Shown one piece after another: positions 8,455-17,114 of a stretch of 64,000 nt of DNA (positions within the stretch are counted from its first letter, which is position 1; each line of letters opens with the position of its first letter). The DNA is taken from the NCBI RefSeq assembly GCF_000969645.2, contig NZ_CP014222.1, positions 3,041,740 to 3,105,739 of the forward strand, given 5' to 3'. A model generated the notes under the pieces. The model searched no databases, had not been told where the DNA came from, and was given only the letters and a program-made list of their open reading frames with translations. A program made the position numbers and the translations under genes. Source of the DNA: Janthinobacterium sp. B9-8 (lineage in GTDB: Bacteria; Pseudomonadota; Gammaproteobacteria; Burkholderiales; Chitinibacteraceae).

Positions 8455-9921
8455 ATGTCCTCGAGCACTAAAAAACCAAAGCTCCAAAAGATTGCCTTGC
8501 TCTTAGCAGGTGCAGGTCTGGGCGTTGCCCTGAGTCTTTCCTTTAATGCGGTAGCTGATAAAGATGCTGGCGGCAACCCGCTGCCCGTTGAAGAGCTACG
8601 TGCCTTTTCTACTGTTTTTGGCCTGATCAAACAAAGCTATGTAGAACCTGTTGAAGATAAAAAACTCATTACCGAAGCCATTAAAGGCATGGTGTCTGGC
8701 TTAGATCCGCACTCCACCTATCTGGATGCTGACGCTTTCAAAGACATGCAAATTCAAACTCAAGGTGAATTTGGCGGCCTTGGCATAGAAGTCAGCATGG
8801 AAGACGGCTTGGTGCGCGTAGTTTCACCGATCGAAGACACCCCTGCCTATCGGGCAGGCGTAAAACCGGGCGACTTTATTGCCAAAATCGACGAAACACC
8901 GGTGCAAGGCATGTCGCTTAACGATGCCGTAACAAAAATGCGCGGCAAGATTGGCACATCCGTCACGCTCACTATGCTGCGTAAAGGCGAAGGCAAGCCG
9001 ATTATTGTTACGCTGAAACGCGCAGTGATTAAAGTGCAAAGCGTGAAGTCTAAAATGGCTGAGCCTGGCTATGGCTATATCCGTATTGCTCAATTCCAAG
9101 AACACACTACCGAGAACGTCGCCCAGGCACTTGAAACGCTTTACAAAGAAAATAAAGCGCCGCTTAAAGGCTTGGTGCTGGATTTACGTAACAACCCTGG
9201 CGGTCTGTTAAATGGCGCAGTGGGTGTATCTGCTTCATTCTTGCCCAAAGATGCCTTGGTGGTTTACACCGAAGGCCGTACACCGGATTCCAAAATCAAG
9301 CTTACCGCCAGCAAAGAAAACTATCTGCGCCAAAATGGTAAGGATGATTACTTTAAAAACACACCCAAAGATGTGAAAAACGTACCGTTGGTTGTGCTAG
9401 TTAATGGTGGCTCTGCTTCAGCCTCTGAAATTGTGGCAGGTGCATTGCAAGACTATAAACGCGCCATCGTTGTGGGTACGCAAACCTTTGGTAAGGCCTC
9501 TGTGCAAACCATTATGCCTATCGATAACAAAACAGCACTCAAGCTCACCACCGCGCGTTACTTCACGCCACTGGGCCGCTCAATTCAATTGAAAGGGATT
9601 ACACCGGATATCGAAGTCGAAGAAGCAGTGCTCAACGGCAAGGAACAAAGCGCCTTCCGTATTCGTGAAGCTGATTTAGGCCATCGTCTGGACAATCCGA
9701 ATGATAAAGATGCCGGTAGTAAAAAAGCCGCATCCGAAACCAAGGCCGAGATTAAAGTAGAAATCAAAAAGCCGAAATCAAACGCAAGTGATACCGCAGA
9801 AGAAAACCCGCGCGAGCTGGCTTCTAAAAATGACTATCAATTGCAGCAAGGTCTGAATATTCTTAAAGTTCAGCAGATTTTGCAGAATAAAAATGCAGCT
9901 GCACCCGTGCCTGCGAAGTAA
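8455..9921 (+). CDS. ctpA: S41 family C-terminal processing peptidase
   Basis: Periplasmic serine protease that trims or degrades proteins from their C-termini. The start is set at the ATG at 8455 (MSSSTKKPK) because AGGA lies ten bases before it and a signal-anchor (IALLLAGAGLGVALSLSF) then follows normally. A longer frame begins at 8392. There is a PDZ domain at about residues 75-160 (GGLGIEV, VKPGDFI). The S41 catalytic domain has the serine in NGGSASASE and the lysine in QTFGKASVQ. The tail after residue 390 is K/E-rich and low complexity. A terminator follows. Confidence 0.94.
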   Translation: MSSSTKKPKLQKIALLLAGAGLGVALSLSFNAVADKDAGGNPLPVEELRAFSTVFGLIKQSYVEPVEDKKLITEAIKGMVSGLDPHSTYLDADAFKDMQIQTQGEFGGLGIEVSMEDGLVRVVSPIEDTPAYRAGVKPGDFIAKIDETPVQGMSLNDAVTKMRGKIGTSVTLTMLRKGEGKPIIVTLKRAVIKVQSVKSKMAEPGYGYIRIAQFQEHTTENVAQALETLYKENKAPLKGLVLDLRNNPGGLLNGAVGVSASFLPKDALVVYTEGRTPDSKIKLTASKENYLRQNGKDDYFKNTPKDVKNVPLVVLVNGGSASASEIVAGALQDYKRAIVVGTQTFGKASVQTIMPIDNKTALKLTTARYFTPLGRSIQLKGITPDIEVEEAVLNGKEQSAFRIREADLGHRLDNPNDKDAGSKKAASETKAEIKVEIKKPKSNASDTAEENPRELASKNDYQLQQGLNILKVQQILQNKNAAAPVPAK

Positions 9922-9942
9922 AAACAGCATAGCCCCACACCC

Positions 9943-9970
9943 AACAGCTCCCTAGGGAGCTGTTTTTTTT
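9943..9970 (+). terminator. Intrinsic terminator after ctpA
   Basis: AACAGCTCCC and its complement GGGAGCTGTT are followed directly by eight T residues, ending the gpmI-envC-ctpA strand. Confidence 0.92.
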
Positions 9971-10023
9971 ACTTATGCTCAGTCAGCGGGTCTAAACTGA
10001 AACACCCTGTTTGGAGAATGGCC

Positions 10024-10425
10024 ATGAAACCCAGCGCTAACAAACTCTCTAAGCATCATGATATTTACCTCTACCCCCTCCCTACTGATCAAGCCGAACA
10101 AGCTGCCTGCTACCTGAAAGATACGCTTGAAATAAGCGTCCAATACTCAAACTCCACCCATCGTATTAGCGTGTACTACGCACCCACTGAACACACATTA
10201 AAATCGATTGAAGCTCATTTAAAACAGGCTGGCTTTCATTTAGATGAAAGCATCCTGAGTAAAATCAAACGCGCCCTCGCCCATTATTGCGAAGATATCG
10301 AGCGCAGTAATTTAGAAATCCCCATCCACAATATCAAAAGCCGCGATGTCTTTGTCAAAGTCTGGGACAATCATCCGCATGGTGATCATGATGAGACGCC
10401 AGAAGAATTACGGCGATATTTGTAA
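10024..10425 (+). CDS. Uncharacterised 133-residue protein with HMA-like fold pattern
   Basis: Not recognised with confidence. The start at 10024 (MKPSANKLS) is preferred over the in-frame ATG at 10018, because GGAG at 10013-10016 is correctly spaced only for the second. The first 75 residues show a beta-alpha-beta pattern (IYLYPLP, YLKDTLEISVQYS, RISVYYAP, LKSIEAHLKQAGFHL) like heavy-metal-associated domains. They lack the CxxC metal site. The C-terminus is rich in His and Asp (NHPHGDHDETPEELRRYL). No signal peptide or membrane segment is seen. It lies between ctpA and moeB on the same strand. Confidence 0.7.
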   Translation: MKPSANKLSKHHDIYLYPLPTDQAEQAACYLKDTLEISVQYSNSTHRISVYYAPTEHTLKSIEAHLKQAGFHLDESILSKIKRALAHYCEDIERSNLEIPIHNIKSRDVFVKVWDNHPHGDHDETPEELRRYL

Positions 10426-10553
10426 GAGCCTGCTTATTAAAAACTAAATTTTAAAATTCAAAAAATAAAGAAAAACAAATTTGCAATGAAAGCATAGCGC
10501 CGCGTTCCTCCCCTTCTCGTATAATTTCTCACTCTTTATGATGATTTTCTGCC

Positions 10554-11351
10554 ATGAGCTTCTGCCCAAATCTCCCTAGCAATCCTGAAGACGCCCTTGA
10601 TGACGCAGCGCTGCTACGCTACAGCCGTCATATTCTGCTCGATGAAATCGGTATTGAAGGACAAGAGAAAATCAGCCAGGCCCATGTGCTTGTGATCGGC
10701 GCAGGCGGCTTAGGATCGCCAGCGGCGCTTTATCTGGCGTCTGCTGGAGTGGGCACGCTAACGATTGTTGATGATGATCTGGTTGATTTATCTAATTTGC
10801 AGCGTCAGATCATCCACACAACCGCCAATATTGGTCAGAATAAAGCGCAATCGGCCGCACAAACCATCCATGCACTTAATCCACACATCAAGGTCAACGC
10901 AGTCAAAACAAGGGCGATGGGCGAAGAACTCGCTCAACTCGTGGCCGCTGCCGATATTGTGCTGGATTGCTGTGATAATTTTGCGACTCGCCACGCGGTA
11001 AACCGTGCTTGTGTAGCGCATAAAGTGCCGCTCGTTTCCGGGGCTGCAGTGCGCTTTGACGGGCAACTCACCACTTTTGATGCCCGTGTGAATAATGCCC
11101 CCTGCTATCACTGCCTGTTTGGTGAAGAAGGCGAAGCAAGCGATGGCCCATGTGCAACTTTTGGTGTGTTTGCCCCGCTAGTAGGGATGATTGGTGCAGC
11201 ACAAGCAGCAGAAGCACTTAAGGTCATCATTGAGCTGGGCAGCCCTTTGCTTGGCAGATTACAGCTATTAGACGCCCGCAATATGCAATGGCGGGAAATG
11301 CGTTATAAACAAGATCCGGCCTGCCCAGTATGCGGCCGTAACAAAACTTAA
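10554..11351 (+). CDS. moeB: MoeB/ThiF family adenylyltransferase
   Basis: E1-like enzyme that adenylates the C-terminal glycine of a sulfur-carrier protein (MoaD for molybdopterin, or ThiS). 265 residues. It has the ATP-binding VIGAGGLGSPAALYL near residue 45, the DDDxV-like IVDDDLVDLSNLQRQ, the CxxC zinc pair in PCYHCLFG and its partner in CPVCGRN at the C-terminus. The DGPCATFGVFAPLVG loop fits MoeB. No rhodanese domain is fused, which argues against the MOCS3 type. Whether it serves MoaD, ThiS or both is not decidable here. Confidence 0.93.
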   Translation: MSFCPNLPSNPEDALDDAALLRYSRHILLDEIGIEGQEKISQAHVLVIGAGGLGSPAALYLASAGVGTLTIVDDDLVDLSNLQRQIIHTTANIGQNKAQSAAQTIHALNPHIKVNAVKTRAMGEELAQLVAAADIVLDCCDNFATRHAVNRACVAHKVPLVSGAAVRFDGQLTTFDARVNNAPCYHCLFGEEGEASDGPCATFGVFAPLVGMIGAAQAAEALKVIIELGSPLLGRLQLLDARNMQWREMRYKQDPACPVCGRNKT

Positions 11352-11415
11352 ATAATAATAGTTATCATTAAGTAATCAAACACGGTAGACAGACGGCATA
11401 AAAGCTGCAATAGTG

Positions 11416-11505
11416 ATGGCCATGAAAGCAGCGCAACCCACCCTTTTTGTTACATCCCCAGCCCATAACTGGTATTACCGCCACTATATCTTACTGGCGG
11501 CTTAG
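11416..11505 (+). CDS. Putative 29-residue leader peptide upstream of trpS
   Basis: A short frame ATG...TAG encodes a 29-residue peptide with the cluster HNWYYRHYI near its end: one Trp, three Tyr, one Arg and two His within nine codons. It lies about 100 bases before the trpS start and overlaps the first arms of mutually exclusive hairpins (see the regulatory feature at 11478). An alternative start is the ATG at 11422. Ribosome sites before both are weak, which lowers confidence. Role by inference: its translation senses charged tRNA-Trp, and perhaps tRNA-Tyr, to control trpS. Confidence 0.6.
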   Translation: MAMKAAQPTLFVTSPAHNWYYRHYILLAA

Positions 11506-11548
11506 ACTCATTTAATTGAACAATGCCGCCGGTCCAGGCGGCATTGTT
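11478..11548 (+). promoter_or_regulatory. Putative trpS attenuator with three alternative stems
   Basis: Segment 1 (CCGCCA, 11478-11483) pairs with TGGCGG (11495-11500). Segment 2 (ACTGGCGGC, 11493-11501) pairs over nine positions, one of them G-U, with segment 3 (GCCGCCGGT, 11525-11533). Segment 3 extended (AACAATGCCGCC, 11519-11530) forms a perfect 12-bp stem with segment 4 (11537-11548) around a 6-base loop. These 1:2, 2:3 and 3:4 stems exclude one another as in classical amino acid attenuators, and segment 1 lies inside the leader peptide frame. No T-run follows stem 3:4, so termination may need Rho or the stem may act otherwise. Confidence 0.6.
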
Positions 11549-11602
11549 GTATCTACACTACCCATGGGCTCGGCGGCTTTAATCCAAACAAGGATCGAGA
11601 AC

Positions 11603-12601
11603 ATGACTTCGCATATTATTCTGACGGGCGACCGCACCACTGGACCACTGCATTTAGGCCACTTTGTAGGCTCATTGCAAAATCGTCTTACCTTTCAAGA
11701 TAAACATACGCAATTCTTAATGCTGGCCGACGCTCAGGCGCTCACCGATACCGATCACGATGTAGTGCATCGCAATGTACTGGAAGTCGCGCTTGATTAC
11801 CTTGCGGTAGGCTTAGACCCCGCTAAAAATACTATTTTCATTCAGTCGCAAGTGCCGGAATTATCCGAGCTGACTTACTACTTTATGAATCTGGTCACCG
11901 TAGCCCGTTTAGAGCGCAACCCGACGGTAAAAGAAGAAATCCGCCAAAAGAACTTCCAGCGGGATATTCCCGCTGGATTTCTCACCTACCCGGTAAGCCA
12001 GGCCGCTGATATTACCGCCTTTAAAGCCACGGCCGTTCCGGTAGGGGCCGATCAGGCACCAATGATTGAGCAAACCAATGAAATTGTTCGCCGCTTTAAT
12101 GCACTGGCGGGCAAAGATATTTTGCTGGAAACACGCGCCATTATTCCGCAAACAGGCCGCCTGCCAGGGCCAGACGGAAAATCTAAAATGAGTAAATCTC
12201 AGGGCAATGCGTTGCATTTATCAGCTAGCCCGGATGAAATTACTCAGTTTGTAAAAAGCATGTACACCGATTCCAAGCACTTAAAAATTAACGACCCTGG
12301 GCAGGTAGCGGGCAATGCTGTATTTACTTTCCTTGATGCATTTGAAGCAGATATCAGCTTTGTAGATGACTTAAAAGCCAAATACCGTAAAGGTGGCTTG
12401 GCGGACTCGGTGATTAAGCAGCACTTAGAAGTACGCTTGCAAGAATTGATCGCCCCCATCCGTAACCGCCGTCTGGAGCTTGCCAAAGATCCGGCACATG
12501 TGATGCAAATCTTAAAAGCCGGCACAGCTCATGCACGCACCGTCGCCGCAGGCACTTTGGCAGAGGTGAAATCAGCACTGGAGTTGGACTATTTTAGCTA
12601 A
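11603..12601 (+). CDS. trpS: Tryptophanyl-tRNA synthetase
   Basis: Class I aminoacyl-tRNA synthetase charging tRNA-Trp. The start at 11603 (MTSHIILTGDRTTG) gives 332 residues, the normal length, and AAGGA lies 10 bases upstream. A longer frame from a TTG at 11516 would translate the hairpin region and is not credible. HIGH-type motif GPLHLGHFVGSL is near residue 11; KMSKS motif SKMSKSQGN is near 195. The long untranslated leader with a peptide frame and competing stems suggests regulation by Trp supply. Confidence 0.96.
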   Translation: MTSHIILTGDRTTGPLHLGHFVGSLQNRLTFQDKHTQFLMLADAQALTDTDHDVVHRNVLEVALDYLAVGLDPAKNTIFIQSQVPELSELTYYFMNLVTVARLERNPTVKEEIRQKNFQRDIPAGFLTYPVSQAADITAFKATAVPVGADQAPMIEQTNEIVRRFNALAGKDILLETRAIIPQTGRLPGPDGKSKMSKSQGNALHLSASPDEITQFVKSMYTDSKHLKINDPGQVAGNAVFTFLDAFEADISFVDDLKAKYRKGGLADSVIKQHLEVRLQELIAPIRNRRLELAKDPAHVMQILKAGTAHARTVAAGTLAEVKSALELDYFS

Positions 12602-12642
12602 CTCAGCAACTCTAGTAGCAACAAAAACTTCACCAGATTAAT

Positions 12643-12773
12643 AAAACCCAAATCTTGAAACACGGAGTTTAGGAGGACACGGAGGATCACAGAGAAAAAC
12701 ATAAGCAAGTAAGGTTTTCTCCGTAAAACTTCATGTTCTCTGTGCCCTCTGTGTTTTAAGATTTGGGTTTTTT
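12643..12773. repeat. Family A palindromic dispersed repeat, copy 1
   Basis: About 130 bp with long imperfect inverted arms: AAACCCAAATCTTGAAACACGG on the left, GTGTTTTAAGATTTGGGTTT on the right, and CACAGAGAAAA / TTTTCTCCGT inner arms. It sits between convergent trpS and tatD. It has no coding capacity. Further copies lie at 25985, 37441 and 38466. Confidence 0.85.
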
Positions 12774-12783
12774 ATGCCGTCAA

Positions 12784-13539
12784 TTACAGCAGCAGCACCG
12801 CCCTTGCATTGGCAGTCGTGGCAGCTGCTAATTCTTCTAAACTGATCCCACGTAACTCTGCCAGCACCTCGGCCATTTTAACGAGTTCGGCGGGTTGGTT
12901 ACGTTGGCGATCCAGCCACGCAGGCGGGATATCCGGCGCATCGGTTTCCATAACTAAAGCCTCCAGCGGCAAATCACTGGCTAATTTGCGTATCCGTTGC
13001 GAGCCTGCATAAGTCATTGCCCCGCCAAAACCCAGCTTAAACCCCAGAGAGATAAAGACTTCAGCCTGCTGCACGCTGCCATTAAAGGCATGGGCGATGC
13101 CGCCTTTTACTCCCCATTTGCGTAAATACTTAAGCACCTGATCCTGAGCACGGCGCAAATGCAGCAGTACAGGTAAATCAAAATCCCGGGCCAGCTTAAG
13201 CTGAGCTTCAAATAGCGCTACCTGCCTTGTGGCGTCCAGATTAGGCACATAAAAATCCAGACCGATTTCGCCCACGGCCACAGGGCGATGCTGCTCTAAA
13301 TAATGCTGCAAAGTCAGCAGATGCTCATCACGATGCACTGCTGTATAAATCGGGTGCAGACCAAAAGCCGGAAAGCAGCCATAACGCTCGCGCATCGTGA
13401 GCGCATCGGCAAAAGTCGCCTCGCTCACTGCCGGAACCACAATTTGCTCAATGCCCACCAGCCTTGCTGCCGCCACAAGCTCATCTCGGTCGGCGGCAAA
13501 TTCAGGAGCATCTAAATGGCAATGAGTGTCTATCCACAT
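12784..13539 (-). CDS. TatD family metal-dependent deoxyribonuclease/hydrolase
   Basis: Cytosolic TIM-barrel hydrolase of the TatD family, members of which act as 3'-5' exonucleases on DNA or RNA; the precise substrate here is unknown. 251 residues. Metal-binding HxH is in DTHCHLDAPEF at residues 4-14. GEIGLDFY is near 91, LHLRRA near 126, AHAFNGS near 150 and METDAPD near 197. The GFGGAMTYAGSQRIRKLA segment matches the YcfH/YjjV branch. murB is transcribed in the same direction further upstream, separated by a 290-bp repeat, so coupling is doubtful. Confidence 0.92.
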   Translation of the reverse strand: MWIDTHCHLDAPEFAADRDELVAAARLVGIEQIVVPAVSEATFADALTMRERYGCFPAFGLHPIYTAVHRDEHLLTLQHYLEQHRPVAVGEIGLDFYVPNLDATRQVALFEAQLKLARDFDLPVLLHLRRAQDQVLKYLRKWGVKGGIAHAFNGSVQQAEVFISLGFKLGFGGAMTYAGSQRIRKLASDLPLEALVMETDAPDIPPAWLDRQRNQPAELVKMAEVLAELRGISLEELAAATTANARAVLLL

Positions 13540-13610
13540 AAATTAGTTCCTTTGGCGGGTGGGCCTAGGGTATGTGAGTTGGCTGGGTAGTTGCCAGCCC
13601 ATTTACACAA

Positions 13611-13902
13611 ACAACGAAAAAATGTACTAACCCCGCTCTTTGCATGGGGCTTAAGAATCCCCTTGAAGCACGCCGAAGCGAGGAACAAGCGGGCGGGGTT
13701 TCTTTGATGCCTGTTTGAGCGAAGCGAGTTCCGCAGTCACCGCTCGATTGTCCGCAGATGAGGGGCCTTCGTGCTGGCTGGGGTCGCCTTCTTTGCTTAC
13801 TTTCTTGGCGAAGCAGAAATCAAGTACTTCGCGGGGATCCCGCACCTAAATCAATGTGCCGAAGGCATTAAAAAGTGCCTTTTTGACTTTACTTAACGCA
13901 CA
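13611..13902. repeat. Family B dispersed repeat of about 290 bp, copy 1
   Basis: Runs from ACAACGAAAA to the CTTTTTGACTTTACTTAACGCA end and aligns along its whole length with 24333-24620. Long shared blocks include GCACGCCGAAGCGAGGAACA and GAGCGAAGCGAGTTCCGCAG. No intact gene is inside. Short frames such as 13651-13845 on the minus strand are the repeat itself read as protein. It is possibly a relic of a mobile element. Confidence 0.85.
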
Positions 13903-13973
13903 TGGCTACACCCACCATTTTAAGATGCTATATGCAAAAACCTAGCGAGTTTCACCCGCCCGACAAATCGTCC

Positions 13974-14990
13974 TCACCACCAAACCGGTTCTGCCTCCAG
14001 CTCTACGCCAAATTTTTCTTTCACATCGGCTTGTACAGCGGTAGTGAGGTTTGCCACGTCGTTTTGCGTAGCGCCACCATGATTCACCAGCACCAAAGCT
14101 TGTTTCTGGTACATACCCACCGGCCCGAGTTGGCGGCCTTTCCAGCCGGCTCGTTCAATCAGCCAGCCTGCGGCCAGCTTGTAATGATTTGGCCCTGCTG
14201 GATAAGAAACCAGCTCTGGATACGCGGCTAAAACCTGCTCACGCAGCTCACTTGCCACAATAGGGTTTTTAAAAAAACTACCCGCGTTACCAATCACCGC
14301 CGGATCGGGCAATTTGCGCTGGCGCACCTTGATCACTGCTTGAGCAACGGCGCTGGCCGATCGTGGCTGGCCCAGCGTCGCCAGCTCCTGCTCGATATCG
14401 CCGTAATTAGTTTTGATGCTGACGCACTTTGCTAATTTAAACACCACTTCGCCAATCAGCCACTTCCCTGCTTCGACTTGTTTAAAACAGCTATTCCGGT
14501 AAGCAAACTGGCATTCTGCTACGCTAAAAACACGGGCATGGCCATCTGCTAGGCTATAGGCCGTCAGCTCAAATAGGCAGTCTTTTACTTCCACCCCATA
14601 AGCGCCAATATTTTGCACCGGTGCAGCACCGACGGTGCCAGGGATGAGTGATAAGTTTTCTAAACCAGCCCAGCCCTGAGCCAGAGTCCACTGCACAAAT
14701 TCATGCCAGTTTTCACCACCTGCGGCGGCCACATACCAAGCTTCATCGTCTTCACGCAGCAAACGCCGCCCCTTTAGTGCCACAGCAATCACCAGCGCAT
14801 TGATTTCTTCTGGCAGCACCAAATTGCTTCCCCCACCTAAAACACGCCAAGGCAGCGCTTTTAACTCGCTATTTTGACTCAGTTCGATTAATTGGGCAGG
14901 GTCGTCCAGTGAAAGAAAGTGACTGGCGGTGGCGGGTAGACCAAGTGTATTGGCGTTTTTTAGATCGACATTAAATTGGATAGGCAGCAT
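13974..14990 (-). CDS. murB: UDP-N-acetylenolpyruvoylglucosamine reductase
   Basis: FAD enzyme that reduces UDP-GlcNAc-enolpyruvate to UDP-MurNAc in peptidoglycan synthesis. 338 residues, the length of the E. coli type. FAD-binding motifs GGGSNLVLP near residue 51 and IPGTVGAAPVQNIGAYGVEVKD near 117 are present. The proton-donating serine is in NAGSFFKNP near 237, and the terminal glutamate in VELEAEPVWW. A short N-terminal FNVDLKNANTLGLPATA stretch fits the family start, so the ATG at 14990 is accepted. Confidence 0.96.
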   Translation of the reverse strand: MLPIQFNVDLKNANTLGLPATASHFLSLDDPAQLIELSQNSELKALPWRVLGGGSNLVLPEEINALVIAVALKGRRLLREDDEAWYVAAAGGENWHEFVQWTLAQGWAGLENLSLIPGTVGAAPVQNIGAYGVEVKDCLFELTAYSLADGHARVFSVAECQFAYRNSCFKQVEAGKWLIGEVVFKLAKCVSIKTNYGDIEQELATLGQPRSASAVAQAVIKVRQRKLPDPAVIGNAGSFFKNPIVASELREQVLAAYPELVSYPAGPNHYKLAAGWLIERAGWKGRQLGPVGMYQKQALVLVNHGGATQNDVANLTTAVQADVKEKFGVELEAEPVWW

Positions 14991-15039
14991 CGGCGCTTAG
15001 GATCAAATCAGCAAAGGGGTGATTATCCCCTACTCAGAC

Positions 15040-15071
15040 AAAAAAAACCCCCATGCCTAAACATGGGGGTT
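15040..15071 (-). terminator. Intrinsic terminator of the chitinase gene
   Basis: On the minus strand AACCCCCATG and its complement form a 10-bp stem with a 6-base loop, followed by eight T residues, about 50 bases past the chitinase stop. Confidence 0.9.
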
Positions 15072-15118
15072 AAGAGTCTAGCTAGCTTGCTAATAGACTG
15101 ACTAGATTTTTTGTAATC

Positions 15119-17059
15119 TTACTGACGAACTTTGCTCATCGCGTTCATCAAAGTACCCGCACTATCATCCCCATCCAGCGACCAGCTGAATGCGCCGCCC
15201 AAGCCATTGGCTTTTACATAATCAAGCTTGGCCTGGATAACTTCTGGCGTGTCATAAGACCAGAATGTGCTGCCATCATACTTCCACGATTGCTTAGTGA
15301 TTGGATGGACAAACACCGAACCCGCAGCATTTTTCAAGACTTTGTAGTCTTCAATCCCTGCTTCGTAAGTACCCTTAGCTGCTGCAGTTGCAGATTGGTA
15401 CAGGCCGTTATTGACATTAGGAACGCCTGTCCAGCCGCGGCCGTAGAAAGGAATACCTAGGACAATTTTGCTAGCCGGTGCGCCTGCTGCAACCAAGTTT
15501 TTCACTGCGCTATCGATATTGTATTGCGCAGCTAAACCCGGCTTACCTGTTTTAGGATCGATATAACGCGGGCTGGCAGGATCATTGTAAAGGTGAGACT
15601 GGAAGTCTGTCGGGCCCTTGGCATCCCAGCCGCCGTTGAAATCGTAAGACATCAAGTTGATCCAGTCGAGATGCTTGCTGTACTCGCCAGGCTCGGTCAT
15701 TGCGATTTTTTCAGCACCTGCGCCAATCGCTACAGTCAGAGCATATTTCTTGCCTGTTGTTGCAGACAATGCATCCAGCTGAGTGCGGAATTCCTTAAGC
15801 AGCAGGGTGTTATTTTGCTTATCAGCATCAGACACCGTGTTAGTGCCTATCCCTTGCACGCCTGGGTATTCCCAATCGATATCAATCCCGTCGAATACAC
15901 CAACAGCGGTACCTTTACCACCAGAGTTAGAGCCACCGTCATATGGCAAATTACCCTTGATGTAAACGTCGATGCAACTAGAAACAAGCTGCTTACGCAG
16001 TGCATCCGTTGCTGCGGCGTTAGAGAACCACTTAGACCAAGTCCAGCCGCCTAAGGAGATAAATACTTTCAGATTCGGGTTTTTAGCTTTCAGTTTTTTA
16101 AGCTGGTTAAAGTTGCCTTTCAGGCCACCCTTACCATCTTCGCCCCAAACATCGCCCACGCCGTCAACCGAATCGCCACCGCCGAAGCCTTTTTGGTAAT
16201 CAGCCCAGCCGTCACCACCATCCTGGCCACCGTTTTCTGCCTTAGTGACGATGCCACATTCGTAACCACCGTTTTTGGCATAGATATTGCCAAAAGCGTA
16301 ATTCAAAAAAGTCATCTTAGCTGCAGAGCCACTGGTCTGAACTTGCTTCACCAGATAGTTGCGGCCATAAATGCCCCACTGCGCAAAGTAAGAACCCACT
16401 TGCATATTGCCTGATGGTGTAGGCACTGGTGTAGGCACTGGTGTTGGTGTTGGTGTTGGTGTTGGTGTTGGCACTGGTGTTGGCACCGGAGTCGGAACTG
16501 GCGTTGGTACAGGTGTTGGTACCGGAGTCGGAACTGGCGTTGGTACAGGTGTTGGCACCGGAGTAGGAACTGGCGTTGGCACCGGAGTTGGTGCCGGTGT
16601 CGGGCCTGAACAAGCACCTAAATCAAGCCAAGGCTTACCTGCACCCACATTGGTCGACGGATCGTCGCCCTGTGTCCACCACTGCGCTTTGTAATTGCGA
16701 CCTTTATGCGTCACAGACTGGCCACCCGAATAAGCGGTTGTGGCAGTCCATGTTACATAACAAACAGAGGGCGATGGGGTAGGTACGGGAGTTGGAACAG
16801 GGCTAGGCGTTGGCACCGGAGTAGGAACAGGTGTTGGCGCAGGTGTTGGTGTTGTGCCGGTTTGTAAAGCCCAAGGGCCCCACTGCTCAGCGCCAGGTAC
16901 ATTGCCCTTAGTCCACCACTGGGCTTTCCAATCCTTACCGGCATGGCTTACAACTTGGCCGCCGGTATAGGTCGTTGCAGCATCCCAAGCAGGTGCCGCA
17001 AAAGCTTGCATTGCAATAAATGCAGCAGGAATTGCTGCTAAACGACTGAAGTTCGACAT
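15119..17059 (-). CDS. Secreted GH18 chitinase with two CBM5/12 modules and PT-rich linkers
   Basis: Extracellular endochitinase hydrolysing beta-1,4-GlcNAc polymers. The ATG at 17059 is preferred over that at 17074: GGAG lies nine bases before it and a signal peptide ([21 protein letters not shown]) starts directly. Domains in order: chitin-binding CBM5/12 at residues 23-65 (AKDWKAQWW type), PT linker, second CBM5/12 at about 95-150, a long PVPT repeat linker at 153-215, then the GH18 catalytic barrel from about 218 to the end. The catalytic motif [11 protein letters not shown] is intact (DxxDxDxE). SxGG appears as ISLGGWTW. One gene per transcript, with its own promoter and terminator. Confidence 0.95.
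   Translation of the reverse strand: MSNFSRLAAIPAAFIAMQAFAAPAWDAATTYTGGQVVSHAGKDWKAQWWTKGNVPGAEQWGPWALQTGTTPTPAPTPVPTPVPTPSPVPTPVPTPSPSVCYVTWTATTAYSGGQSVTHKGRNYKAQWWTQGDDPSTNVGAGKPWLDLGACSGPTPAPTPVPTPVPTPVPTPVPTPVPTPVPTPVPTPVPTPVPTPVPTPTPTPTPTPVPTPVPTPSGNMQVGSYFAQWGIYGRNYLVKQVQTSGSAAKMTFLNYAFGNIYAKNGGYECGIVTKAENGGQDGGDGWADYQKGFGGGDSVDGVGDVWGEDGKGGLKGNFNQLKKLKAKNPNLKVFISLGGWTWSKWFSNAAATDALRKQLVSSCIDVYIKGNLPYDGGSNSGGKGTAVGVFDGIDIDWEYPGVQGIGTNTVSDADKQNNTLLLKEFRTQLDALSATTGKKYALTVAIGAGAEKIAMTEPGEYSKHLDWINLMSYDFNGGWDAKGPTDFQSHLYNDPASPRYIDPKTGKPGLAAQYNIDSAVKNLVAAGAPASKIVLGIPFYGRGWTGVPNVNNGLYQSATAAAKGTYEAGIEDYKVLKNAAGSVFVHPITKQSWKYDGSTFWSYDTPEVIQAKLDYVKANGLGGAFSWSLDGDDSAGTLMNAMSKVRQ
16415..16604. repeat. 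12-bp coding minisatellite in chitinase linker
   Basis: About fifteen head-to-tail 12-bp units, read on the minus strand as Pro-Val-Pro-Thr with a short Pro-Thr run. Units differ mainly at third positions, so the array is partly diversified and not freshly expanded. A shorter related array encodes the first linker at about 16771-16855. Such arrays are prone to length change by slippage. Confidence 0.85.
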
Positions 17060-17114
17060 AAAGGGAGTCTCCATCCTCTTTAGACTGATTGGCGTTATTC
17101 ACGCATCTCAACTG

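Noticed and set aside
11351..11374. AATAATAATAGTTATCATTAAG, Fur-box-like
   Set aside because: Only about two thirds of positions fit the GATAAT-type hexamers, and neither moeB nor trpS is a typical Fur target.
13651..13845. 64-codon minus-strand frame inside repeat family B
   Set aside because: It is the dispersed repeat read as protein; the second copy at 24333 does not keep the frame and there is no ribosome site.
16407..16694. Plus-strand Gly-Val-Gly-Thr frame and apparent short direct repeats resembling an array
   Set aside because: This is the antisense reading of the chitinase PVPT linker. The 12-bp coding units have no spacers, so it is not a CRISPR array.
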